64,000 nt of DNA from Lepidodermella squamata (lineage: Eukaryota > Gastrotricha). The stretch is taken from assembly GCA_047495785.1 (NCBI GenBank), contig JBLDXI010000033.1:930001-994000 (forward strand), read 5' to 3'. The translations under genes were made by a program, and so were the position numbers. Below the pieces are notes generated by a model. The model saw only the letters and a program-made list of their open reading frames with translations. It made no database searches and was not told the DNA's origin. This document shows, in pieces, positions 13,427-24,265 of the stretch (positions are counted from its first letter, which is position 1; each line of letters opens with the position of its first letter).

Positions 13427-13443
13427 ACGCACACACACATACA
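13427..13443. repeat. Short CA microsatellite
   Basis: A run of alternating C and A (ACACGCACACACACATACAC-like) lies in the gene-poor region, next to CGCGCG words. Confidence 0.6.
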
Positions 13444-16005
13444 CTTTGTTGTTCTTCGCGTTTTATTTTTGTTTCGCGCGTATTCGATTTTTGCGCCGCG
13501 CGCGCGCCGAAACTTGACACGTTTTTCATTTTGAAAAATTGAGCGATTGCGCGAAACAATAACATAACGCAAAACGATTTTTGCAAAACTCAAACAATAG
13601 CTGTCAAAAATTTGCATTTTTCGAAACGATGCTACTTGAAAAACGATTTCTCGTTTCGCAATATTTCTCAACAACAATGCAGAAACAGGTAGGTGAGTGT
13701 TTGCAGAAAATTACGTCGACTTGTCAAGAAGCGCCAAAAACAGTTTCCTCGAGTGTTGTTTTTGCAGCAATATTATGATAAGGATATTACTGCCGGGGTA
13801 GACGGGCTATTAAAAATTCAATAGGCCAACGCTATGCTTGTTGCAATTGTCGCACTAAAACAACAACGAAACGTGGTTAACGAAAAATTGTTGCGAATAA
13901 ATACAGGCGCGCGCTCTATTTTTGCGCGCTTTTCGCGCGCCAACTCTGCGATCTGCTGCGTTAAAATATTGGTAGGTTTTTGTTTTATTTACCTACAACG
14001 TGTTATTATTATCCCTCTATTTATATGTCGGGTTATTTACCGAACTCAATAAAAATATAAACAGCTCTACTACGAGGCGGGCAACTGTTTCCCAGCTGGT
14101 CTTGCTACTCTCAAGTACGTGACTAAAAATCGAGAAAAAATGCGTTTATTAATTCTGAAAAATAATCAGAAGAATACAAGTTGATGTTTGCAGCTGCAAG
14201 GTGATCAACAAATTATTAATTTTTACGCAAGGGTATAAATAATTTTTCGAGTGCGCATTTCCATACTTCCAGTGCTGCATGTGATGTCAGCCGAGTTAGT
14301 GGCGCGAAGCACATCATGTTTTCCGGTAAACAAAAAAGCTCGCATATCGCACAGCTGTGCGACAAAAATCATCGAGCGAAGCTACAAAAAGTGCACTAGT
14401 CAAGCGTCAATACGCTTGTTGTAGGTAAGTCTATTATTTTCGGCCTAAACATACGATAAACATTACACGAATTATGCTCATAATCGATTGCTGGATTTTG
14501 CGTTGCACTGAATTGCGGAGAAAAATTTGCAGAAAAATCTACCTTAAAAATAAAAGATTGCACGCTTTAAAAGTCTTTAAAATCGCGTCGCGTTAAAACA
14601 GCAAGATTTTCTAAAATTGAAAAGATCTAATTAGAATTCGATAGCGAGAAAGGGACAGTCGCGTAATTGAATGAAACTTCAACTAGCTTATTTACGCCTC
14701 TCAGGTGAATTGATGAAAGAGCAAGAAAAAGACAACATTTAGTCAAACTGCTGGGTGTTAAACAAGATTTTGGCGCGTCACTGGGTAATATTTTACGCAT
14801 CACAAATTATTCTCATACACTTCTCGAGAAAATTGCGGTAATTCACGGAATAATTAAACCTCTGTTAATTATAAGACAAAGAGCTGTTGATAAATAAAGC
14901 GGAAGAACACCACTTGACAAAGGCTGTAGTTATAAACTTTTGAAAGACGAAAAAACACCAAAGTTCAACTAGTTGAAGCTATAATACTCGAGTATTACGG
15001 TAGTAAAAAGCAATTTATCTTCACGTGTTCTTACACTTTTTTCTAACAAAGCTTATGACGTCGGGCTTCGTAATAGCCGTGCCGTGATTATTAATACGTT
15101 TTTGTGTAACCTAAGCTGTATATAAAGGCAAGAAAATAACGTGGATGCGTGGTGAGATCGTTTGAAAATAGTTGGTTGATTGATAAGATCATATTTTAAA
15201 GAATTGGGCAATATGTATCAGATAAAAAATGCGAGTAAATAAAATTTGTGAAAAAATTGTCTCAACATTTGTCGAGCATTCACTGCGGTGTTTGGGTCAA
15301 CAGTGCCGACGCCAGGCTTCACCTTTTTCCTGTGTTTTAATACCTGGCGTACTTCACGCCGTCGGTGTTGCGAACACGTTTATTTATTGGTGGTCAAAAC
15401 GCGGCGGCGAGTAGTATTTTCATTACCGGCACATGCTTTAGTAGTACGCAAAGAGGAGGCTGCTTTTTATTACGAGCTATCATCATCAGTCGCATCATTA
15501 GACAGCCAGACTGCGGCCGACCAACTTGGCGGTGATAATAATTTTGTTTGCCGCCGTTGTTGTAGCGCCTGTGTACTTTTATTTGCCGACCAGGGCTTAT
15601 ACCGATGTATTACTGTTAATAAAGAAAATACGACTGTTGTGTTTTATTGTCACCGCTGTTGTATCATGTGTATATGTATGTGTTTTTACCGAAATGTGCC
15701 ACGCGCAAAAGTAGGTAATTTTTACGCCCAACAAGAACAACAGACACTTGTGGTTTCGGTGGCACACGCGCCGGCCATTCTCATTCTCCAACCGAGCCAA
15801 TTATACTAGCCTGCCTGGGCAAAAACACACACCTCGCGAGCAAACAGCAGGCACGTGCGGCGTCAACAAGGTGACACATAGAAAAATGAACCATCAGTAT
15901 ATAGCGCGCATCGTTTCCAGGGCTTTCCAATCAATTTTTTGCATCCCACACAACAGAGCAAAGAAATGGCAATCGAGATCAATTAAGCAATTTCGTTGAA
16001 AAAAT

Positions 16006-16021
16006 AATGATGATGATGATA
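16006..16021. repeat. Short GAT/ATG trinucleotide repeat
   Basis: About five TGA/GAT units in a row occur in the gene-poor region upstream of globin 2. It is a simple-sequence repeat with no sign of coding use. Confidence 0.6.
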
Positions 16022-16750
16022 ATGAATAAAATCTATGGTCTCAAGAAACAAGGCTATATGACGGCATTCGAGTGCCGCGCTTCTTTCACTGCACCGCAAA
16101 TTTGTCATCGCAAATGCACTCGTCGTTTTTGAATTTTTATCTGCAATAAAAAATACCTATACACGAGTATAACTAGCTCATCGCCAATTTTCGCTGCGCG
16201 ATGCTAATTCAATTGTTGAAAGTTATTGTCCGGCTGGTAGTAGAAGTAGGCGTACGTTTTTCGCTCAAACGACTCCACCCGCGATTCAGAATTCTTTTTA
16301 TAGCGCTGCCAATTTTTACCGCAAAAAGAGCCTGCAATCTGAACAATAGACTGCTTTGCGATTTTCTGGCCTTGAAAAAATATAGGTCGAAAAAAATTAT
16401 GCATAGATCTCTCAACTTTTTCGTCCGATTGCGCGGTTGCTGCCTCAAAAATCAGAGAATCTGATATTCACAATAGAAAAGGCAGTGCGATTTTGTTGTC
16501 AAGCCATTCTTGCTTCAAATCTTCCTTAAAAATCGGATTCTCGAACTTAAGGTCGAATGGTTATCTGTTTCTGTTCGTTTTTTTGAGATTTTACTCTATA
16601 AAAGATTGCATTGCTGTAGCTCCAAGAACCGAATAGCCAAGCTTTCTATCCCAACTTGGCGATCAATATTTTTCTAGTTAAATGTTTTTCTGTAGTGTCT
16701 GCATGTTTAACTTGTTCTGAACCTCATCAATCATCATTCAGCTGACAATC

Positions 16751-17323
16751 ATGCAGTCCTATCCATCAGCGACCAAGCTGAACGATGACGTCAATGTGTT
16801 CACGCAAATCGAAATAACCATGCTGAGGAATTCATTCAACGGCTTGAAGCCCAGGCATGAAGAGGTCGCACAGTTACTCCTTCAGAAGTAATTCAAATTT
16901 GTTCACTGATTTTTTAATTTACTTCATTTTTTCAGAATTTCAAATGTAAAAGGCGCGTTGGACTCATTCCGCCGAGCTACGAAAGGCGGCGAAGTCGCAA
17001 ACAGCTGGACTACAACCCATTTAGGAATGATAGTCATGGGCGGGATCGAACGCTGTCTGCTCCGAATCGATAATCCCAACAGTTTAAAAATGCTCATTGC
17101 CCGACTGACGAAGAGCCATACGGAGCGATTTCGAATCGACCCGATCATGATGGCGCGAGTGCTAGCCGCCTGCCAGCCTGCCATCCAGGCCGAAGTCAGT
17201 AAAAATTACGCTGTAAACAAGGCCAACTCAGACCCGGGGAGTCAGTTCGACCGCGCATCTGTCTGCGCTGCTTGGTCAAAGTTTTTCCGAGTTGTTTGTA
17301 ATTTATTTATGACAACTAAATAA
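16751..17323 (+). CDS. Divergent globin-like protein (globin 2), two exons
   Basis: Exons 16751-16887 and 16936-17323 join in phase 2 at the B12.2 position to 174 residues, close to a bare globin fold. Helix A is F-T-Q-I-E-I-T-M-L-R-N-S-F. The E/F region is H-L-G-M-I-V-M-G-G-I-E-R-C-L-L-R-I-D-N-P, the proximal histidine sits in L-T-K-S-H, helix G is P-I-M-M-A-R-V-L and helix H begins C-A-A-W-S-K-F-F. It lacks the C-x2-C motif of five paralogues and keeps only the second cysteine-like position. The N-terminus (M-Q-S-Y) is not a myristoylation site. It is the most compact member of the set and the best template for aligning the family. The function is inferred only at the level of haem binding. 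Confidence 0.8.
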
Positions 17324-17591
17324 TAAAATAATTGAATTGTGCGCAGTGATTATAAAAAAGCCCGCCTTAAAAAATGCGCGAGAAAAAATGCAACGCTCCA
17401 GGCACTCAAATTTCAACTCAATTCCGTATATTAAACTTCTTGCTTTGTTTGAGGAGACTGAGAACAGCTTATTCTATTAGATGCATTAAGAGAGTATAAG
17501 AGAGCAAACACACGTATATTACGCACGCAAAAAGTGCCATTTCAACGAGCACACCTGAAATTGCAGCCCCATCATTTTTTACACTTGAAAA

Positions 17592-18152
17592 ATGAAGTTT
17601 GAAAAGCTGCTCAGTGTGTCATGTAGAATTTGTCGACAAAAAGGCTTCCAGCACTTGACCGAGCTGAAAAGCGATGCCGACTGCTTGTATGCTCAAGTTT
17701 GCGGCTGCGTCGGCAAGGACGCTTACGTTCACTACGACTGCTTCAACAAGGTGATTCGGCGGCGAATTTCCTGCTTGGATACTTTCAACGACAACACGAT
17801 TATTTGTTGCGATAAATGCCGGAAACCGTTTCAATGCAGATATTTGCACAATTGGCGGCTTCGTTTCTTGTACGATCCATGCAGGTGGTTTTACATTTCA
17901 CTCATCGTCGGAAATTTACTGCTGATACCGACAGCGATTATCTGCTTCACTGAAACTGTTCAAAACATGATTTGCGGGGAGTTCAGAGATGATGCCAATA
18001 TCAAGTCATGCTGGCCATTCCCGTTCGGCATCGGTTGCATTCTGGTTTTGGGATTCCTTTGGGTCATCTTCTCGATTCTAGTTTCTCGCCGGCCTGTTTT
18101 TGTATTCTTACAGCCACCTGTTCAACGGGTCTCAACTGCTGATGTTAAATAA
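17592..18152 (+). CDS. Small MARCH-like RING-CH membrane protein, single exon
   Basis: An uninterrupted frame of 186 residues. The zinc ligands fit the RING-CH order C4HC3: Cys11, Cys14, Cys37, Cys39, His47, Cys50, Cys73 and Cys76. The C-x-C-x7-H-x2-C core is exact. Two hydrophobic helices follow (about 98-118 and 142-163), then a short cytoplasmic tail. This is the layout of MARCH E3 ubiquitin ligases, which ubiquitinate membrane proteins and drive their endocytosis or degradation. It is shorter than most MARCH proteins (250-400 residues), and the Trp usual after the last ligand pair of RING-CH domains is not obvious, so E2 interaction should be tested. The ATG is preceded by a purine-rich context (TTGAAAAATG). 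It lies 270 bp after globin 2 on the same strand. Confidence 0.75.
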   Translation: MKFEKLLSVSCRICRQKGFQHLTELKSDADCLYAQVCGCVGKDAYVHYDCFNKVIRRRISCLDTFNDNTIICCDKCRKPFQCRYLHNWRLRFLYDPCRWFYISLIVGNLLLIPTAIICFTETVQNMICGEFRDDANIKSCWPFPFGIGCILVLGFLWVIFSILVSRRPVFVFLQPPVQRVSTADVK

Positions 18153-20076
18153 ATTTCTCACATCAGACTTGATTTCCATGTCATTTAATGAATAAGATGT
18201 GCCGATAGCCGTTAAAAATTATTTGTTACGTTTGATTGGCGTGGAAAATGAGCCGTTAAAAATATTTGAGTGACATTTTTCGATGGGGTTGGTTACACCT
18301 CCATGATTTCCTATAGACATCGAATTAAATTTGTCTTTTTCAATTAATGAATCAGTTTTCCGAATAATGCATCCTAATCAAATAAATTCCTAGCTTTTTG
18401 CATGAATTTCTTCTTGTTTTGGACCATCAGCAAACACTTTGCTGCAGCGTAAAATAGGGGAAACTTATAAACCTCGGACTCCTGTAATTAAGCCACTCTT
18501 CCAGAGAAATTACACAGACACTAACGACTTAAAACAGACACCGTCGCATCGTCTTCAGGAAGTAATGAGAATCAATTTGAACAGCTAAACAGCCCGAGCT
18601 GTACAGAAATGTTATCATATTGCGTGGCATCGCCCACTCACCACTCATTTTTAGAAGACAAATAGCGTTCTATTTCGCCATAGAGCGGCGGCAGTCATCC
18701 GCTATTTAAGAAGAATGACATTTTATCGCTCATCGCCACTCAATAGCGCGAAATTTATTATTTGATATTTCGCAGTAGAATCGCACAATGCCCCGATTTA
18801 ACTTCGTTATATTGAAGCTCTTCGTCACAGCGCGTACTCAAGAGATCACAGATCACGCGATAAACAGCCAGCCGTAAACTCAACTCAAGATTTCTCAATT
18901 TTTATTTTAATTCTCAATTAATTTCAAATAGATTAATTCAAATGGCAATTTAAGGAGGGGTTGGCTCTTCAGCTAACACATTTTTTATTATATGGATGAT
19001 AGAGGTATTTACCTCTTTGGTTATCACCCCAACGTGACCCGTAGTATGTAGTATGTATGCAATCGGGAAAATGCATATAATTAGCTTGTGGTTGGCGAAT
19101 TTGTGCCTTAGCAAACGTAGGCAGCGTAAAATTGCTCAGATTCGATCTTTTGATTGCTTTTGTCGGGCGCGGGGTTCCTTATAGACATATAACGCGGTGA
19201 ATACAGATCAGATTTTTTAGCTAATAAATAAATGTTTACACAATTTTGTTGTTTTGGAATAGTATACAAATTGATCGGAGATCGGGCAAAAGCTAACGGA
19301 GCCACAGAAATAGTTGGAATCTATCTGTACATAAACAGCTGTTGATTTTATGGCTATATATTTCAACAAATCACGGTCAGATTTTATAAGCCTTCAAATC
19401 TCCATCTGATCACTGACTATTTGAAAATTAGTCCCAAAATTGCTCGTCAAGTCTTTAATTATAAAAAATAATAGCTGCATAGCCTCACCAACGCTCGATT
19501 ATGATCAATCCGCTTTGTATTTCAATGGTTTCCGCCCTTAAGTGTAATTAATTTCGTGCTAAATAAGGATTCTATAAGGGTGTGGCAATGCAATAATTTA
19601 AACAAGGCATCTGTACGTTTTTTTCAGAGTTCAGTACACCCTTGACAATAATTTCCTAACACCAGGTATCCTATATAATCTAAGCCTGGCATTACAGTCC
19701 GATGGCTATCTAGTTCGTTTACATCGGAAAATTGCCCACTACATCGGAAAATATAGTTTTTTTACGCCCACAAATTCGCAGGAAATTTGGAGGAAATTAG
19801 TTGATATTCACCAAGAAAATAAATCACATCATACTAAAAATATGCTGAGAGCATCGACTTTAATTAAAATGATGCTATTTTGTATGTTAAGACGTATTAT
19901 TTTTATTGCCCACGTTGGCGGTCTCGAGAGCGCAATACAATAAAACTGCGCATAAATTATATGTCAAGCATGAGTTTGTCATAATGTTTTACTTTCGATG
20001 CCACAAATATCTGACCAGCAGCTTATATATTTTTATTTCAGATTTTTAGGTGATTTTTTTCCTTACACACTAAAAA
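18153..20076. other. Intergenic, 1.9 kb, no gene seen
   Basis: AT-rich sequence between the MARCH-like gene and the small cysteine-rich gene. AATAAA near 18149 directly after the stop may polyadenylate the MARCH-like transcript. No open frame shows signal, domain or splice support. Confidence 0.45.
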
Positions 20077-20355
20077 ATGAAATATATTGCTGCTCTATTG
20101 CTGTGCAATATCGCGCTGGCCGCTTTGTCGTCAGCCGCACTTGTTTACAAGCGCCATGGCAAGGACGATTCATCGGACGCGTCTGATTCGTTCAGCAACT
20201 GCAATCACAGGTGTCACGTTGATGCGGACGGCGAGTGCGCGCTCAACGAATGCGCCCTGCGATTTATCGACCTGCGAACTTGCGACGCCGATTGCGTCAT
20301 GGACGAGGACAACTACTGCAATTTCGTGTGCCGACCGATGTACGGTCGTAAATGA
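20077..20355 (+). CDS. Small secreted eight-cysteine peptide
   Basis: An uninterrupted 92-codon frame. Residues 1-22 form a clear signal peptide (M-K-Y-I-A-A-L-L-L-C-N-I-A-L-A-A-L). A Ser/Asp-rich spacer with a K-R site follows (residues about 27-28), then a mature part with eight cysteines in four close pairs: C-N-H-R-C, C-A-L-N-E-C, C-D-A-D-C and C-N-F-V-C. The pairs are spaced by Asp/Glu-rich segments. Paired C-x3-C spacing suggests two disulfide-linked helical hairpins. It does not match ShK, defensin or EGF spacing as far as I can see. Likely roles are extracellular signalling or defence, but this is not shown. It ends in G-R-K, which could be trimmed and amidated after processing. Confidence 0.7.
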   Translation: MKYIAALLLCNIALAALSSAALVYKRHGKDDSSDASDSFSNCNHRCHVDADGECALNECALRFIDLRTCDADCVMDEDNYCNFVCRPMYGRK

Positions 20356-20980
20356 CCGGCGTACATCTTACTAGTCGATTTGTTGTAAATCTCAGTTTTT
20401 TGTGATGATGGGTGCTAGAACAAATCAGTTTCGACCTTTAGACCTACTATCAGAGCCGATGGATATATATTAACGATGTTTCGTGTTAATTTATAGATTT
20501 TCAATAAATCGCTGCTTTTGCGACTAGATTTTGAATCGAGTTTTGTTGGATAATTTCAAGTTGGAATGTTTTTATTGGATGAATCCTATGTCCTCATAAA
20601 CAAGAAAATACAAAGCAAAAGTACTTTGATTTCCGTAGCATTAAAAAATAGAATCGAACGGAAGAAGTGGGGACATGTTATGCAATTAAAAATTCGCTAT
20701 AATATCCCGCGAATTTTCCGCAAAACCGAGATTGCCGATGATTAGCGAGAGAATAATGCTAAGCTAAATGTGGAAATAGGATTTATGTCTCGATTAGCCC
20801 GGCTAATTATCGATATCAGCCGACGATTATTCATCAGTCGTGTTAGAAATTGCGCGACTTAGCACCTTCAAATCCCGAAGTCGTGATCAACTCGAGCACG
20901 AAAATCGCCGTCTGTGTTGATTTTTGAACATGGTTGCACGGCTTCTAGATTCTTCCTTCAGTTGCAGCTGGCATTAAAAT
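20356..20980. other. Intergenic, no gene seen
   Basis: This holds the 3' end of the cysteine-rich peptide gene (AATAAA near 20504) and the likely promoter of globin 3. No supported frame. Confidence 0.45.
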
Positions 20981-21694
20981 ATGGGCAACGAAAAATCTAC
21001 GCTGAAGCATAGTATTACTCAGCCCAGTTTCACATATAACCCGCGAAAGGTTCGGCTGCGGGCTTTCAGCACTGAATCTGCTTCTCAAAGCTCGACGGAA
21101 CTTACTGGAGAAGTTCAAATCGGGCCTAAAGAATATCCATTCAGTGCAGGAGAAATCTTGACTCTGAGAGCCACATTTGAGAGACTTACCAAAAAACGCG
21201 ACTTGATTGCTATGGAAATTTTGGACAAGTACGTTAAAACTCGCTTATTGGTTTTTCATCATTTTTACTCTGTAATTTATAGAATTTCGAAAAATTCACA
21301 AATATCAGAGAAGTATAGGAAAGCGAATTATCGATTGGGTTGTTCAAGCACGGTTTTGAACTTGGGGTCCATTCTGGTATCGGGAATCGAGCGTCTCATA
21401 CTTCGCCTCGCGAATCCCGTCAAACTCGAAGCAACGATCGCCGAATTGCTGAAAAGCCATGAACAGCTTAAAATATCGCCAAAGCTCATGGTTACCGCGT
21501 TGAAGGAGGCGAGACCTATTATTTTAACGAATATCCTGCAGTGTCATAGTTGCCGCGGGGCGGCTGCATTGGAGCATGAACAAGTGCCTCGAAGCGTCAC
21601 AGGATGCCTTTTACCGACAGATTGCGGTACCTGTCAATGTTGGAACAAATTTTTCGACTACATTTGTTATTCAATTTCGACCATAATTTATTGA
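20981..21694 (+). CDS. Divergent globin-like protein (globin 3), Met-Gly start, two exons
   Basis: Exons 20981-21228 and 21283-21694 join in phase 2 at B12.2 to 219 residues. The start M-G-N-E-K-S-T fits the N-myristoylation pattern (Gly2, Ser6). Helix A: S-A-G-E-I-L-T-L-R-A-T-F. E/F: N-L-G-S-I-L-V-S-G-I-E-R-L. Proximal histidine in L-L-K-S-H. Helix G: P-K-L-M-V-T-A-L. The G-H linker is cysteine-rich (C-H-S-C), and helix H begins C-G-T-C-Q-C-W-N-K-F-F. An N-terminal extension of about 60 residues precedes the fold. It is probably a membrane-tethered globin, by analogy with known acylated invertebrate and globin-X proteins; a signalling or redox role is inferred. Confidence 0.8.
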   Translation: MGNEKSTLKHSITQPSFTYNPRKVRLRAFSTESASQSSTELTGEVQIGPKEYPFSAGEILTLRATFERLTKKRDLIAMEILDKYVKTRLLVFHHFYSVIYRISKNSQISEKYRKANYRLGCSSTVLNLGSILVSGIERLILRLANPVKLEATIAELLKSHEQLKISPKLMVTALKEARPIILTNILQCHSCRGAAALEHEQVPRSVTGCLLPTDCGTCQCWNKFFDYICYSISTIIY

Positions 21695-22566
21695 ATAGTA
21701 AATTCCAAAGCTTGTTTTGACTATTTCAATAATTCGGCAGCATTTTGGGTCTTTTCTACTTTGCCACCCAGGTGAATTTTTGGGAAAACCATTGGCAAAA
21801 ACATGAGTATAGAGGAGTTCTCGAGCTTTCGAATGCCGGTTTCTGCAAATCAGGAGGATTTTCCATTGGTTTATGGCTAATTTAGTAGTAACGTGGCCGA
21901 AATAAAAGGGAACCGAGTGCCCTAATTTCGACCATCAGCTCATCCATTTAAGCCAATACCTTAAGTTTGATACCTCGATTTGTTTCGACAAGTTCAGTAT
22001 GGAGTGTGGATCGGGCAGAAGTGTGCCTTTTGTTTTTTTGTATATATGAAGTGCCTCGCCCATTTAAAACAACGTTTTCGCGATCACGTGCTTAAAGAGA
22101 TAATGAAACAGATTGAAGCAGACAAAAACTGATGCACACCACTCTGTGTCCATATTTTGGTCGACTACCGAAATTAGGTCGCAGCGTCCGAAATTAGGGC
22201 TTTCTGCTCTAGGAGCTCTCGTTCGACAAATTTGATGGGGAAATTATTTGCGTGCTGCTCGAAATACATAAGCGCGATTGTGCTCTGTGAGGGAAATTTG
22301 TAGTGCACGTAAAATTTGCTGACTTTAATTTTTCGAGCGAGAACCTCTTGAATTCAATCGACAGAGAATCGTCCAAGTTTTATTTTGGTCTTAACACCGA
22401 CATCGTTTTCGATAAGTCACCTTTCAAGAGATGCGCGGGACGATTCAGCCAACGGGAGTGCGCGCGCGGAGAAAACATTGGCGGGTTTGAAAATGTGCCA
22501 GTCTAGGATTCCTTAGCCCATGCTGCTAGATTCAAAGAAGAGTTTAACCTTCATATTCATTCATGT
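21695..22566. other. Intergenic between convergent globins 3 and 4
   Basis: This lies between the two stop codons and should carry both 3' untranslated regions. A 67-codon frame at 22303-22506 lacks any support and I do not annotate it. Confidence 0.45.
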
Positions 22567-23366
22567 TTAAGTAGTAAAAATAAAAATAGCATGATTTACA
22601 ACAGTTTTCCAGAGATGACAAGTATGGCAAACTTCAGATTTCGCTCCGGAGCACTGATCGCCGAAAGTTCTCGTTTCTGAGCTGCAGCTACTTGAAACCG
22701 GGCTGAGTTTTAGCTTCTGAAGAGACCATTCGGTTTTCAGGCTAGTTAGTTGTTTCGCATAGCACTCGTGATGAAGCTTGAAATACCGCATCAAAACGGG
22801 TCTAAAGGCCTTTAATGCCGGCGGGATGTTTTCCTTAGGGAGGCTTATGGATGCACGTCTTTTCCTCAAGTTTCGAATAGATCTCGCGAAAGAATCAGGA
22901 TTTGTTGATAGTTGTAAGCAGGATTCGATGGCATCGAAAAGAAGAGATGTCAGGTGAAGAATATCCCAATCCTCCGTATCCTTCGCCCTACGTGAAGCGG
23001 CAGTTGCCTCGAGTCCTTTTTTCTGGTCGTACCTGGCTCAGCCGATTTGCAAAAAATTAAACTATTTAATATATTAAACCGAAACCTTTCAAGAAGATCC
23101 GTTGCGATTTTATCTCGATCGGGTCTCATATTTTGATAGATTATTCGAACATCCAGTAGCTCCTGCTCTGAGATACCGAGGGCGCCTGAGGAGAGGTCGG
23201 CATCACCATGAAGACTTAATTGGTAGTCGTCGCGAAAGCTGCCAAAGGCCTGCAAATGGGTTAGCTCCTCCGAAAAATACGAAGGCATGTGCAGTAAAGA
23301 CTGAGCTAATGCTCGTTTGATGTGCGGGCTTTTCTGCTTTCGAGAATTAGACGATGCTGCACCCAT
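22567..23366 (-). CDS. Degenerate globin-like protein lacking the proximal histidine (globin 4)
   Basis: Minus-strand exons 23366-23086 and 23032-22567 join in phase 2 at B12.2 to 248 residues. The start M-G-A-A-S-S-N fits N-myristoylation. Helix A (I-S-E-Q-E-L-L-D-V-R) and the E/F region (D-I-L-H-L-T-S-L-L-F-D-A-I-E-S-C) align with the paralogues. However, the residue four after the last helix-F leucine, His in all other copies, is Arg (L-R-K-R-R). Helix G is P-P-A-L-K-A-F-R-P-V-L. A Ser-rich insertion follows and helix H begins C-H-T-C-H-L-W-K. The gene is intact, with no stop or frameshift, so it is not an obvious pseudogene. It may bind haem differently, or act as a haem-free globin-fold protein. 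The acceptor is less typical (GAGCCAG), so a few residues around the junction are uncertain. Confidence 0.65.
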
Positions 23367-23932
23367 TTTCGATCAAGCAAAAGTGAAAAATTTACTAAGT
23401 TGTCAACGATATCGGATCGTCATCCATAACAGCTGTCATGTCGATTTAACCTCAAAGTTATTTACGTTATAGCTGTCAACTTTTTAACAAGTATTTTTTG
23501 TTTACCGTCTGCCGTGATATTTTTTCGGTCAATTCTGGTCAAATGAACGAAAGATCACGATTGGTGTTGTCTGATTCAACAACACTTACCAATTAAAACG
23601 GACATTTTGTGGTGGCGATAAGATGTATGGTCTCTTAATCCAATTAGAGATGCAGACCTTCACTTCAATGCCAAATCCCTTTATTTACCGCGAAGAAAAC
23701 GCTTGAAATATCCTTCTGCTAATCATACTTATCAGACACAGCACGTAATCGACCTCAGTGATTTGTCTTCATCCTTACTATCGTTGTCACCCCAACATCA
23801 CGACTGCAAATGTCTTAAAGGTTATCTAACAAATAATTACCCTCGAAGCTCTTTGATTAGGAACTTTCTAATTTTTTCCAACTTTTTTATTCGATTTCCA
23901 AAGTCAATTCTTATTGCTTCGGTTCGGTTAGA
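23367..23932. other. Divergent intergenic space
   Basis: This separates globin 4 (minus) from the secreted protein gene (plus) and probably carries both promoters. No supported frame. Confidence 0.4.
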
Positions 23933-24265
23933 ATGAGCAACTTTCAACTGATGGTTCTCGTTATACTGGTCATCCAATCATTCGCTCTGAATGCCACTGG
24001 AAACAGGCGAAATCGATTTCCTAGACAGCGCACTGGCTTGGAGGACCTTGAGCCTGCAGTCCAAAATCGCATTGCTTTGGAGGATTTCCAACCCTCCAAA
24101 AAGCTGGTTTCAGTTAAGCGAAAATTAAGGCGGCTCTGCAAACGATGCGAGGATTCTGCTGAAACCAGGTCAAGAAAAAAGACTCCTTCAATACCTTCAA
24201 ATCGGTCTCCATCTCTATACTTCCGGAGTTACATGCAAAAGGCGCCAGATGAAGATCCGATTTGA
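23933..24265 (+). CDS. Small secreted protein, unknown
   Basis: A 110-codon uninterrupted frame opens with a good signal peptide (hydrophobic residues about 5-20, ending S-F-A-L-N-A). The mature part is short, basic and without a recognised domain. It contains an imperfect internal repeat (L-E-D-L-E-P-A-V-Q-N-R and L-E-D-F-Q-P), several dibasic sites (K-R-K, K-R-C) and one C-K-R-C pair. It could be a processed peptide precursor. The short length and single exon leave room for a chance frame; the signal peptide and repeat are the main support. Confidence 0.4.
   Translation: MSNFQLMVLVILVIQSFALNATGNRRNRFPRQRTGLEDLEPAVQNRIALEDFQPSKKLVSVKRKLRRLCKRCEDSAETRSRKKTPSIPSNRSPSLYFRSYMQKAPDEDPI

Larger units (their letters stand above)
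11863..16750. other. 4.9-kb region without a convincing gene
   Basis: This lies upstream of the receptor phosphatase (minus) and of globin 2 (plus), so it is a head-to-head intergenic space holding both promoters. It has stretches rich in GCGC/CGCG words (12,500-12,650; 13,390-13,520; 13,900-13,950), short CA and GAT repeats, and many T/A runs. The longest open frame (15,288-15,809, plus) is Cys- and Val-rich without domain signatures and looks like chance. Its unusual length in an otherwise dense window suggests extended regulatory DNA, a non-coding transcript or distant 5' exons. Confidence 0.5.

Noticed and set aside
15288-15809. 173-codon open frame, Cys- and Val-rich, in the gene-free region
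   Set aside because: No domain, signal or splice support; overlapping frames on both strands are similarly long, and the composition follows simple-sequence DNA.
22303-22506. 67-codon plus-strand frame between globins 3 and 4
   Set aside because: No splice partner, domain or start context; consistent with chance.
22567-22700. C-H-T-C-H in globin 4 read as a c-type cytochrome haem site
   Set aside because: Covalent c-type haem attachment in eukaryotes occurs in mitochondria, and this protein has a Met-Gly start and no targeting sequence. The motif is better explained as the family C-x2-C with His following by chance.
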